DNA from: a virus | Length of the DNA: 23,771 nucleotides | Reading direction: 5' to 3' (one strand) | IMG/VR virus record: IMGVR_UViG_3300010354_000662 | Coordinates: 1 to 23,771 of that record | Shown: positions 10,201 to 16,952 of the stretch, piece after piece | Layout of the letters: each line of letters opens with the position of its first letter | Numbering within the stretch: position 1 is the stretch's first letter | The notes under the pieces: generated by a model | What the model saw: the letters and a program-made list of their open reading frames with translations, nothing else | Told to the model about the DNA's origin: nothing | Databases searched by the model: none | Program-made: the position numbers and the translations under genes

Positions 10201-11263
10201 TACGAGACTTCAATTCATAAGAAAAGTCCTGATAGTAGTGTCCGTCCTGTATTTTCTTGTTGGAAGAAACTTTTCCACGATTTTCTCTGTAGTAGCCAGG
10301 ATAGTTGGTAACTGCGCTTCTTATGGCTACAACTTTAGCATTTTGAGTTCCAAAATCATTGAATATGTTCAGCACAATATCAGTTGGATAATTGACTCCA
10401 GAATTGGTGATGGATATCCTCTTGATTCCTCCAGCCAAACCAACTTGGTCAATCTTCGCGGAAAAACCAGTTCCTCCGCTTTCATCTGTGACAGAAACGG
10501 TATTGCCAACCTTATATCCTTGACCAGGCAACTCAACAAAAAACTCACCTAATACTGGATATGCAGTTTCTATAAAGGTAGTCTCGTTTTTTGTAATGAT
10601 TACTTCACGGTTGGGAGAAAAATCACCAATAATTCCAGATACAAAAAACTCGCAAATAGGAACACCATTCAGTTGGTACTGAACAACTGCATCTATTAGT
10701 GCAGTAGCAACTAATTCGGTTCCATTGTATTGTGATATCTGTCCTCCGTTTGCGGAAAACAAATTTTGACCGTTTGTAAGAGTTGTTTTTATTGATTTTG
10801 GCTCTATCCACTGACCATCAGAAACTTTTAACACATCTGTTTTGGGATAGTAAAACTCTAAATCACTATCGTAGAGTATCTTAAAGAGAAAACGATATGC
10901 ACTCTCTGTACCCTTGTTGCCGTAGAAGTCACGAATTTTCTTGAGAAGCGTTTTCTTGTTTGGTTTGTTTCCGTCTGTATCTACAGCAAATAGTTCGGGA
11001 AAAGAAGACAGATAAGTGTTCTTGAAATGACTATAGAACTCTTCGGAGTTTTGATCCACATCATATGCATCTTCCAATCCATACAACACGTTTCCAACGT
11101 TTCCGTTTTGATCAAGCCACTCATAGTATGCTTTTGTAAGAAGAACCAACTTGCTGTAGTTCTCTTTCATGAAAGAAGGAAACTGCTCACGAATAAAAGG
11201 AGCCAATATCCTTTCCAACTCCTCTTCTGGAGTTTCTGCTAGGATTTTGGTTACTGCGTTCAT
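7283..11263 (-). CDS. gp7-like baseplate wedge domain fused to three LamG-like modules
   Basis: 1326 residues. Residues 1-385 match the pattern of the T4 gp7 C-terminal region: FPSFMKENYSKL, AYYEWLDQNGNV, KIRDFYGNKGTESAYRFLFK, and later YYQDFSYELKSRI with LRNLVHPAGLRMFG. The rest is lectin-like. LamG module 1 spans about 430-705 (LQVWLS at the start; FDGEIAEIL and IEGYLAHKYDL at the end). A Gly/Pro-rich linker follows at about 715-810. Module 2 spans about 815-1085 (GLMLWLKPENIG ... VDIFMVVRP). Module 3 spans about 1095-1326 (LILWLDSGKT, WFDISGN, VLVFDGLNDSVHIP, LSIEMWVRS). Position between gp6 and gp8 equals that of gene 7 in T4. The N-terminal two thirds of T4 gp7 have no counterpart. I infer a wedge-anchored protein displaying carbohydrate-binding modules. 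gp7 relatedness is moderately sure; LamG folds are sure for modules 1 and 3, less so for 2. Confidence 0.78.
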   Translation of the reverse strand: MNAVTKILAETPEEELERILAPFIREQFPSFMKENYSKLVLLTKAYYEWLDQNGNVGNVLYGLEDAYDVDQNSEEFYSHFKNTYLSSFPELFAVDTDGNKPNKKTLLKKIRDFYGNKGTESAYRFLFKILYDSDLEFYYPKTDVLKVSDGQWIEPKSIKTTLTNGQNLFSANGGQISQYNGTELVATALIDAVVQYQLNGVPICEFFVSGIIGDFSPNREVIITKNETTFIETAYPVLGEFFVELPGQGYKVGNTVSVTDESGGTGFSAKIDQVGLAGGIKRISITNSGVNYPTDIVLNIFNDFGTQNAKVVAIRSAVTNYPGYYRENRGKVSSNKKIQDGHYYQDFSYELKSRISLDSYFEVLRNLVHPAGLRMFGSILSKASIDNTISSSTQATFSETPIIGQFTPYTLRTFNNLRNSIFLPNQVLGATLQVWLSTYTVEGNTSAGVSAGWTSLGYTALGVNVWNSLVGGFTFGHYPAYEDVWTTPRFKEEAVNTHPSLVFRPINDSTSDLYSVSTNTRWRSFGYGHLGPTMGRLGLTASRSYFVVCKPRRLDTIGSIGSPSGNTRHILSDSSGQHGIAVGYTGGNTIPRVFGWNTGASRTNWVIGDLGPTGEWKLISQTFLNGSGNSGPLSLFLNGICLGTTSSAQLPTSAIQTSRLGIGMPSNTVDTCFDGEIAEILCYQGDVGEADRQKIEGYLAHKYDLAGKLPSTHPYKNIVPGGSFAGGKWYGNTGDYYPIGYNPYIGSTAQVGANGTTAPLGSVFANSGLGYTYTVADENGITAHNPTGSPLGSTASWWDNGTTWGNKESTLDPSHISGLMLWLKPENIGVCGSAVNGASVDVWRDSSPSQNHALPPTWGRFNGAAYSAAGVTIDKLRPTISFGSIAGPTGVCFNGGALYAPTTTWNGASLAQWIQLGNTHGAGTTAERILSGQHIYLTNPLNLQGEVDIFMVVRPTVDGYDRGLGLFSSDAGLTSYRRDDTVLYHRSYNPVDRNTALANSTYYRVLPNGSLLYPSVSPSGLVGFRPSGSKTGVQQNSMAYDPHVSGVCFGVAVGEWTRNSSFRLQTYLNGHEARNYSLATGRKIAAVNTPNTEDYLINSSLILWLDSGKTNSYPGSGTSWFDISGNSHVGTLMGGPVFSSEAGGVLVFDGLNDSVHIPSTTNHFTWTPSGVGNNTLSIEMWVRSTDTSGRFLSKPWNGNGEYDYWITHNSFYNTVGTQQHDLAFPTLSTGNWEHIFAILTPTEKIVYRNGSLIGSVSHSITNNTPTGGNGNLSLCIMTLYPYGSSWTGDTNYGIQGNVGIVRMYSQVLTADQIRQNYNILRQRFGA

Positions 11264-11265
11264 TT

Positions 11266-13095
11266 TTACTGCTGCACCTTTAGATTAGTCTTCCTATTAG
11301 TCTCAGTAACCACATTTACAGTAACAGAATCAGCGTATCCTCTACTGACTCTCAAAATCTTGTTCTCAAACACAAATATGTCAGTGTTTCTTGGTTCAAC
11401 GGTAACACTAAAAAAGGCACTTCCAGACACAGGAGAGAAAGAAGTATTAAAATCAATCTTTCCTGCATCGTAATCAACCGATCCTATATTTGGATACACT
11501 AAAACCTTTTCCTCTGTTGTTGGATCATTTCGCACAAGATTGATTGTTCCGTTGTTATCGTCCTCAGCATATACTCCAGTAGAAACAACATTTCCATCCC
11601 TGTCCTTGTGCGAAAATGTGGTTGTTGTCATTATGCTTCCATAGTTTCTATCCACAGGATGATAGAGTGGATTCTTAAAATCTATTGAGAATCCTTTTGA
11701 TACTTTGAGTGTATTGAGATTTATGGTTTTCCTCAACTTTATCTTGGTTTGGTTTCCCAAGATGCTGCCGTTAAGAGAATCCAATCCCTGTATAATCTTT
11801 GACAGGTGCAGATTTCTTCCAAATGATTCTAGTTGAGAAACAGAATACGAATAGACGTATGCAACTGCTAGTGCCTTGATTGTTCCTACACCCAACGATG
11901 TGAGTGATGGATCGTAAGTAATAATGCTGTTTACAATAACGTCAATATAGTCAGGATCCACTATTTCAGGAATAACCGTAACAATAGAGCGGTCACGCCG
12001 CAGTTTATTCTGAAGAGTTATCTTTGCGTCAGGACTAACAGCATTTCCTGACTTTGGTTTTATAGCGATGAATACTTTTCCGTACTGTGGGGGTGTTATG
12101 GTATCTCCCCCATACACATAAACCATATTTGCATCTGGATACTCCTTCATCACAAGTGCAGTGTAATCGTTCTCTGTTACAGCACGGGATTGGGCTTGAT
12201 AGAACAGAGGAGCAATAAACTTGATTTGCTTTACGCTTTCTTCCAAAGACCCCCCAAAAGAGGGGCTGGATGCTGTGACTTGTCCAACACTTTGAACAGA
12301 AGTAGTAAATGTTTCTACCCCATTTGCAACATCAGCATTAGTTTCCAAATACTCAACAATAACAACACTTCCTGCCTGTGGCTGCTTTCCTAAAAAGTTG
12401 TCACCAAAATACACTTCATACATACCTGCTTCCTTTTCCTGAAGGAAGTACACTTTAGATTCTGGAGTAAGATCAATATAAGAATCAGCATAGGTCCACG
12501 ACTCTTCTATTCCGGTATTGTCAGTAGGAGATGCTTTAACTCTAACCTTTATTGTGGTTGTGTCTATTTTCTCATTTGGTATCAGCAAAAACGAACCCGC
12601 TCTTTTAGAGGGGTCGTAAATGTAACTCATTCTCCTGATTGTTCCCTCGTATACTGTAAAGTTTTCGAACTTCTGAGTAATTGGATTTGCATAAACTGTG
12701 TCAAGAAGAACAAACTTGTATTGGGTTCCTCCACCATCAACACCTACAAACTCCACACCTCTACTGAGATAGGTTCCACTTCCAGCACCAGGAGCAGTTG
12801 CAGTTAAAACTGCTTTTGATGCTCTTCTTGAGTTGGGAACATATCCCAACGATTTTGCATGGGAAACAACAGAAGGACGCAGAACAGCACTATCCAAGAA
12901 CATTTCATTGGCTACCATGTTTGCATAGAACGCTTGGTAGTGGGTATTGTACGCCAAAACATCTAGAATGGTACTAACTACGGAACCGTCAAAGTTGTAA
13001 TCCTTGAGTGTTTCTTGGGAACGAAGGAACTGCTTCAAGGAGTCTTTTGCCTCCTCAAAGTCTATTCCGACGACATTGAAATTTTCGTTCGCCAT
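11266..13095 (-). CDS. 6: Baseplate wedge protein gp6 (gpJ-like)
   Basis: 609 residues against 660 in T4. The N-terminus is the strongly conserved gp6/gpJ pattern: FEEAKDSLKQFLRSQ, YNFDGSVVSTILDVLAYN, FYANMVANEMFLDSAVLR and SVVSHAKSLGYVP. Further on are VYFGDNFLGKQP and AVTENDYTALVMKEYPD, as expected for baseplate J-like proteins. gp6 dimers link neighbouring wedges and form the continuous inner ring of the baseplate that rearranges at sheath contraction. The ATG at 13095 overlaps the gp25 stop by one base (TAATG), and the next gene starts 2 nt after its stop. This tight 25-6-7 order is as in T4-type phages. Confidence 0.93.
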   Translation of the reverse strand: MANENFNVVGIDFEEAKDSLKQFLRSQETLKDYNFDGSVVSTILDVLAYNTHYQAFYANMVANEMFLDSAVLRPSVVSHAKSLGYVPNSRRASKAVLTATAPGAGSGTYLSRGVEFVGVDGGGTQYKFVLLDTVYANPITQKFENFTVYEGTIRRMSYIYDPSKRAGSFLLIPNEKIDTTTIKVRVKASPTDNTGIEESWTYADSYIDLTPESKVYFLQEKEAGMYEVYFGDNFLGKQPQAGSVVIVEYLETNADVANGVETFTTSVQSVGQVTASSPSFGGSLEESVKQIKFIAPLFYQAQSRAVTENDYTALVMKEYPDANMVYVYGGDTITPPQYGKVFIAIKPKSGNAVSPDAKITLQNKLRRDRSIVTVIPEIVDPDYIDVIVNSIITYDPSLTSLGVGTIKALAVAYVYSYSVSQLESFGRNLHLSKIIQGLDSLNGSILGNQTKIKLRKTINLNTLKVSKGFSIDFKNPLYHPVDRNYGSIMTTTTFSHKDRDGNVVSTGVYAEDDNNGTINLVRNDPTTEEKVLVYPNIGSVDYDAGKIDFNTSFSPVSGSAFFSVTVEPRNTDIFVFENKILRVSRGYADSVTVNVVTETNRKTNLKVQQ

Positions 13096-13505
13096 TACCG
13101 TACCCTCTCTAGAGTTACCGTCAACCTGTCTGCTGTTCCTACTGCAACAATTGAATATTCGATATTGACCACATAATGATTCTGATCAGGATAAGCAACC
13201 ACATCCACTAACAGATTATCTATTCGTGGTTCATGATTTCTTATGGTCTGTATTATTCTGTCTTTGAGTTCAAATGTGGTTATTGCATCTATGGGTTCAA
13301 ACAACAGGTTTCGTATAGCACAACCTATTTCTGGTTGAAATAGCCGCTCTCCATATGCTGTTGAAAGCAAATTTTTTACTGATACACGAACAGCCCCATC
13401 ATTTTTTGAAACAATAATGTCTCCGGTCTTAAAACTACGGGTCAGATTAGGATCTAAATCCGTAAATATTGGTTTGTCGTCCGTTCCTACTACCTTTAGT
13501 GGCAT
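13095..13505 (-). CDS. 25: Baseplate wedge protein gp25 (lysozyme-like fold)
   Basis: 136 residues, close to the 132 of T4 gp25. Visible features are DLDPNLTRSFKTGDI, the loop GERLFQPEIGC (52-62), LLFEPID (67-73) and the EPR motif at residues 92-94, which in gp25 family proteins binds gp6 and the sheath. gp25 initiates sheath polymerisation from the baseplate and is conserved in nearly all contractile injection systems. Despite the lysozyme-like fold name, no enzymatic role is expected. The start overlaps the preceding stop and its own stop overlaps the gp6 start by one base each. Confidence 0.95.
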   Translation of the reverse strand: MPLKVVGTDDKPIFTDLDPNLTRSFKTGDIIVSKNDGAVRVSVKNLLSTAYGERLFQPEIGCAIRNLLFEPIDAITTFELKDRIIQTIRNHEPRIDNLLVDVVAYPDQNHYVVNIEYSIVAVGTADRLTVTLERVR

Positions 13506-14176
13506 TACTTTATTCCTGTGCTATACGTTAGATACGAATTTATGTTGTGGGTGGTCTGTGCTACTAACTCTTCTACGCTTGCTTTTGATATTCCCTCTCG
13601 CTCTATTTCATCTAGACTGTCGGAAGAACACCAATGACAGCACAAAAATCCTAGTGGAGTTATACCATCGTCACACTTTAGGGGAGCGATAGTGAAAAAC
13701 TCTACATTATTTATCTCAAGTGCTGAACGAAATGCGGAATGCGATAGGGATGAAACAGATAATATTTTAGAAGGTTTTGTCTCCATTAGGCTTATCATAT
13801 CGGTGTACTTTGTCAACAAAACATCTTGAGAATCTAAAAGTAAAGCCGAAATTCCCATTTCACACGACTCATGAGTAACAGAAAACCTTTTGATAGATCC
13901 TCCATCAACAAAGTTTCCTCCATTATGAAATTGAAAAACCACGGCTCGGGAGGCTCTAACAGTCACTCGGAGTTCCGTTAAAAGTTCGTGTATATTGCTG
14001 TGCTTTTCTACAAACTTCTTTTCCCGTGCAGGAGTCCATTTATTTCCTGCCCGTTGGCGACGAAATGCACCAACAAGTCCCACAACCAATCCCACCAAAA
14101 AAATACCCGCAATTTCACCTGCAATCCTTATAAACTCATGAAATCCAGATAATGCTTGTGTTTCTGCAATAGTCAT
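13505..14176 (-). CDS. Predicted membrane-anchored protein with possible GAF-like domain
   Basis: 223 residues. A single hydrophobic segment lies at about 19-38 (AGEIAGIFLVGLVVGLVGAF), followed by the basic stretch RRQRAGNK. The soluble remainder (about 60-185) includes ELLTELR, RAVVFQFHNGGNFV, KRFSVTHESCEMGIS and GFLCCHWCSSD, which recalls small GAF-like sensor domains seen in phage membrane proteins. The positive-inside rule would place this domain in the cytoplasm. It starts with an ATGA overlap with the upstream structural gene and its stop overlaps the gp25 start, so it is co-translated with baseplate genes although it does not look like a baseplate protein. One N-terminal membrane segment plus about 180 soluble residues resembles T4 holin in size, but the predicted topology is opposite and I see no clear sequence match. 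Function is unknown. Confidence 0.72.
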   Translation of the reverse strand: MTIAETQALSGFHEFIRIAGEIAGIFLVGLVVGLVGAFRRQRAGNKWTPAREKKFVEKHSNIHELLTELRVTVRASRAVVFQFHNGGNFVDGGSIKRFSVTHESCEMGISALLLDSQDVLLTKYTDMISLMETKPSKILSVSSLSHSAFRSALEINNVEFFTIAPLKCDDGITPLGFLCCHWCSSDSLDEIEREGISKASVEELVAQTTHNINSYLTYSTGIK

Positions 14177-15060
14177 CGGAAACTACTCCCGCCTGATGGA
14201 TACGCGCCGCGAACAGCATTTATGAACTGTGGACTTACCAAGCCTCCGTTTATGGTGCTTCCCAACTTGAAACACGGGTCTATCTCTGCCTGATTGATAA
14301 GGTCTGCCAATACCTGAACACTGGTGTATTTTTGAATAAGATCCGCTGCCATTCCTTGAATTTCGGATGCCACATTCATTACCTCATTAATTTTGCTGTT
14401 CACCTCATCTAATTTGGCGAATGCACTGTCCAATCCTGCCTGCAACTGCCCTACTGCATCCGCTGCTCCAGTACCCAAACCGTCAGATACCTGATTAAGC
14501 ACCTTTTCTAGATCAACGTTGGCAGATACGGCATACTGTATCGCAAATTGACCGTTTTGGTTTACCACATTTAAACCCAAACCAATATCAACGCCTTCTA
14601 TTCCCAACGCGCAACTCAGTTCGCTGTACAGACTAAGACTGCTTATGGTTGAGAGGAGTCCTTCGGGTGTGCTTAACCGCTCGCATTCCGCAGAAAATGC
14701 ATCAACTGCGCGATTAATGTCACCTAATTGGTTTTGTACTCTACTAATTGAAGGAAGGGCTTGAGTTAGAACTGATGGTGGTTGTCCTGGAAGAGAGGGA
14801 GTGCTAGCAGACTGTATAAGGCTTTCCAAACGACTGCTGTTTCTTCCGCCTAATTGACGAGCAGCAGATATGGCAGCGGCATTTGGATTTTGCAAAATAT
14901 CATTGAAGTTTTGTATTCCAAAATTAAGCATTCCCCTCTGACCATCAGTGGGGGTCTGCTTACACGGACATTCCTCATCTGCTGGTGCTGTCTCTGCACT
15001 ATCAGATACGGGAGGATTGTCTATGTCCGAAGTTGCAAAAATATCTTCAATCTCTGCCAT
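14173..15060 (-). CDS. Structural protein of unknown function, baseplate operon
   Basis: 295 residues, not confidently assigned to a family. The N-terminal 40 residues are acidic and contain the pair CPC (31-33). The body is Ala/Ser/Leu/Gln-rich and probably helical. Residues from about 205 to 255 (LDSAFAKLDEVNSKINEVM and on to MAADLIQKYTSVQVLADLI) look like a coiled coil. A conserved-looking end follows: IDPCFKLGSTINGGLVSPQF and NAVRGAYPSGG. It sits between the PAAR tip gene and the membrane-protein gene, 4 nt after the PAAR stop and overlapping the next gene (ATGA). ATG at 15060 has AGGA 7 nt upstream. The context suggests a virion or baseplate-assembly role; I cannot say more. Confidence 0.7.
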   Translation of the reverse strand: MAEIEDIFATSDIDNPPVSDSAETAPADEECPCKQTPTDGQRGMLNFGIQNFNDILQNPNAAAISAARQLGGRNSSRLESLIQSASTPSLPGQPPSVLTQALPSISRVQNQLGDINRAVDAFSAECERLSTPEGLLSTISSLSLYSELSCALGIEGVDIGLGLNVVNQNGQFAIQYAVSANVDLEKVLNQVSDGLGTGAADAVGQLQAGLDSAFAKLDEVNSKINEVMNVASEIQGMAADLIQKYTSVQVLADLINQAEIDPCFKLGSTINGGLVSPQFINAVRGAYPSGGSSFR

Positions 15061-15064
15061 ACCA

Positions 15065-15325
15065 CTATCCTATGAAAAATGTTGCCGATCCTGTTGCGGG
15101 ATCACCGCAACTTGCTTTGCTAGCAGTGGTGCAGACAGGTATTCCACCAACCACAAAATTGGGGTTTCCCTGCACCATTACCGCGTCATCATGAGGTGAA
15201 TCTCCGTGATCCTCAACAGGATTTCCCTCTAAAGCAACAGGAAATCCGTCCACAAAAAAAGACGAATTGCCAACAAGAATTTTTCCTCCTGCTGTATCTA
15301 TGAATGCTCTAGAAACTCCTGGCAT
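15065..15325 (-). CDS. PAAR-motif spike-tip protein
   Basis: 86 residues from the ATG at 15325. An upstream TTG at 15340 is in frame, but GGAG lies 9 nt before the ATG and between the two, so the ATG is chosen. The protein reads MPGVSRAFIDTAGGKILVG near the start, then FFVDGFPVALEGNPV, HGDSPHDD and NFVVGGIPVCT, ending in a Cys-containing SCGDPATGSATFF. These are PAAR-type repeats of Gly-, Pro- and Val-rich turns with conserved His and Cys that can bind a metal at the cone tip. PAAR proteins cap the gp5/VgrG spike and sharpen it for membrane penetration (T4 gp5.4 is the counterpart). It lies two genes after gp5. Confidence 0.88.
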   Translation of the reverse strand: MPGVSRAFIDTAGGKILVGNSSFFVDGFPVALEGNPVEDHGDSPHDDAVMVQGNPNFVVGGIPVCTTASKASCGDPATGSATFFIG

Positions 15326-15342
15326 AAGTGCTATCTCCAATT

Positions 15343-15825
15343 TTAAAAATAAGATCCACCATCAACCTTAAAACTTACTACACCAGTAATTCCATTAAAC
15401 GAAATAACATAATCACCGACAATTCCACTAGGACCAGTTGGACCCGTATTTCCCTGCGGACCAGTTGCACCTGTATTTCCCTGCGGACCAATAGGACCAG
15501 TTGCACCTGTATTTCCCTGCGGACCAATGGGACCAGTTGCTCCAGTGTTTCCCTGTGGACCACTAGAACCAGTTGCACCTGTATTTCCCTGCGGACCAAT
15601 AGGACCAGTTGCTCCAGTGTTTCCCTGTGGACCCGTTGGACCACCAAAAAACACTTGCATAACAACAAATCCAGAATTATTTTCTTCTGGAAGTTTTCCA
15701 AAAGTGCTATCTACATCGCATATGTAAAAAACACCATTTCTAGAGACAATATCTCCATACTTGTATACAGCATACTGAGAGGTTCCTGCTGCATATTTTC
15801 TGTGTTTTCCTCGATAATTGCTCAT
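15343..15825 (-). CDS. Collagen-like repeat protein with short N-terminal binding-type domain
   Basis: 160 residues in three parts. Residues 1-60 contain [19 protein letters not shown], the Y..GD.V...G..Y pattern of small chitin/carbohydrate-binding-like modules in phage fibres. Residues 62-136 are 25 uninterrupted Gly-X-Y triplets, mostly a 12-residue unit [12 protein letters not shown], expected to form a collagen triple helix. The C-terminus contains [11 protein letters not shown], a motif common at trimeric phage fibre ends. ATG at 15825 overlaps the gp5 stop (TAATG) with AAGGG upstream. Its place between the gp5 spike and PAAR genes is unusual. I infer a thin trimeric fibre or tail decoration; the partner is unknown. 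Confidence 0.85.
   Translation of the reverse strand: MSNYRGKHRKYAAGTSQYAVYKYGDIVSRNGVFYICDVDSTFGKLPEENNSGFVVMQVFFGGPTGPQGNTGATGPIGPQGNTGATGSSGPQGNTGATGPIGPQGNTGATGPIGPQGNTGATGPQGNTGPTGPSGIVGDYVISFNGITGVVSFKVDGGSYF
15418..15642 (-). repeat. Tandem 36-bp repeats encoding the collagen-like Gly-X-Y tract
   Basis: Five 36-bp units plus partial units encode (GPI/GPT/GSS)GPQGNTGAT. Two sequence variants of the unit are visible on the plus strand: one with gcacctgtatttccctgc and one with gctccagtgtttccctgt. They alternate towards the right end, making a 72-bp higher-order period. This points to expansion by slippage or unequal recombination. Confidence 0.9.
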
Positions 15826-16952
15826 TAGCCATTACCCTTAACATCTACTCTCTTTGGACGAAGAATTGGTTCACCAGAGTTAACTTCTATTCTCTTTCCT
15901 TGCTGCATTACCATTACATTATTATCCGTAATGAATGATATCGAACGACCAGATATTCCTATATTCTCATCCGCATAAAGTTCTATAGTCTTTCCAGATG
16001 CTTTCAAACTACCTTCAACCTGAACATTGAGATCGTTGTTAGCCAAGATGTTTGTGTTTCCATTGATCTCTATGTTTCCACCACCGTTGACAGTGATGTT
16101 TACAGATCCATCAACAACCAAGTTTAAACCACGGGTTCCTTTCACATGAACAAGTTTGTCACCATAAACAATCTCGTAATTGTTTCCTACGATTCTTTCA
16201 ACCTTTGTTCCATCTGGATTGATTATTGAACCATCTGCTGCTCTAGCCCAACCATTAGCAACTTCCCAAAAAGTGCCAGAGTTGTGATATTGGTGAATAC
16301 GTTCTTTTCCAGGAGTATCATCAAACTCTTCAATATGTCCGCTTTCGGTGTAACGAACGTGATTTTTTGGATATTTTGCGGCATATGGAGTAAATGGTTC
16401 ACTCCATTGAGATTTACTTCTCATATTAGGAGTACTTTGAACTGCCCTGTCCACCGATTGAGCGCGAACAGAGGCATTAGCACTTTTCATTTGATCTGAA
16501 ATGCTGTTCCTAGCAAGCCTATTTGTATCCTGTTCACCTACAACAGAAACACCAAGTGGAAATTTTCCTTCGTTAACGTCGGAAACTTTTGCAGGATAAC
16601 GACCGCTTGGATCTGCAAAACCTTTATCGGTGTTTGCTCCTTCTAAAGGAATACCACCAAATGATCCAACTATAATTGGATCCTGTCCTTCCTCTCCGTC
16701 ACGAAAAAAACCAAAAACATGAGAACCAGACAACAACCCAGTTGGCGATGTTCCTATTCCAGATAGAGCAGCACTTGTAATTGGCTGCATTGGATATGCC
16801 CAAGGAAGGGATTCCGTAGGAAGTTCCTTTTTGTCTTCAAGATGAAAACCAAATACACGAACTCTGCACCTTCCAAGAAATAATGGATCGTTGGTGTCTT
16901 CTACAACACCATGCCACCAAACAAATCCCTCTTTTCCCATGAAGCCTTTCAT
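15825..16952 (-). CDS. 5: Central spike protein gp5-like, OB-fold plus beta-helix, no lysozyme domain
   Basis: 375 residues against 575 in T4. Residues 5-105 form the gp5/VgrG OB-fold: [40 protein letters not shown] and [23 protein letters not shown]. Residues 182-235 carry [33 protein letters not shown] and [10 protein letters not shown], the conserved segment before the spike. From about 265 to 345, alternating short-residue repeats ([35 protein letters not shown]) give the triangular beta-helix. The T4 lysozyme domain that sits between OB-fold and helix is missing; only an unstructured-looking stretch at about 125-180 is there. It binds gp27 below the tail tube and carries the PAAR tip. 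The start overlaps the gp27 stop by one base. Confidence 0.9.
   Translation of the reverse strand: MKGFMGKEGFVWWHGVVEDTNDPLFLGRCRVRVFGFHLEDKKELPTESLPWAYPMQPITSAALSGIGTSPTGLLSGSHVFGFFRDGEEGQDPIIVGSFGGIPLEGANTDKGFADPSGRYPAKVSDVNEGKFPLGVSVVGEQDTNRLARNSISDQMKSANASVRAQSVDRAVQSTPNMRSKSQWSEPFTPYAAKYPKNHVRYTESGHIEEFDDTPGKERIHQYHNSGTFWEVANGWARAADGSIINPDGTKVERIVGNNYEIVYGDKLVHVKGTRGLNLVVDGSVNITVNGGGNIEINGNTNILANNDLNVQVEGSLKASGKTIELYADENIGISGRSISFITDNNVMVMQQGKRIEVNSGEPILRPKRVDVKGNG

Noticed and set aside
12247-12270. CCCC/GGGG hairpin with a G-run in the gp6 gene, considered as a terminator or second slippery site
   Set aside because: Short stem with no T-run, inside a conserved coding segment (SPSFGGSLEESV), and no alternative frame of interest follows.
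15326-15340. TTG start at 15340 for the PAAR gene
   Set aside because: The GGAG ribosome-binding site lies between the TTG and the ATG at 15325, and PAAR proteins begin at about that ATG.
15418-15642. Regular 36-bp repeats resembling a CRISPR array by period
   Set aside because: The repeats are directly tandem with no spacers, keep one reading frame and encode Gly-X-Y triplets.
15328-15828. Plus-strand open frame of 166 codons opposite the collagen-like gene
   Set aside because: Its low-complexity Ser/Thr/Arg repeats are the antisense image of the collagen tract, and it lacks a ribosome-binding site.
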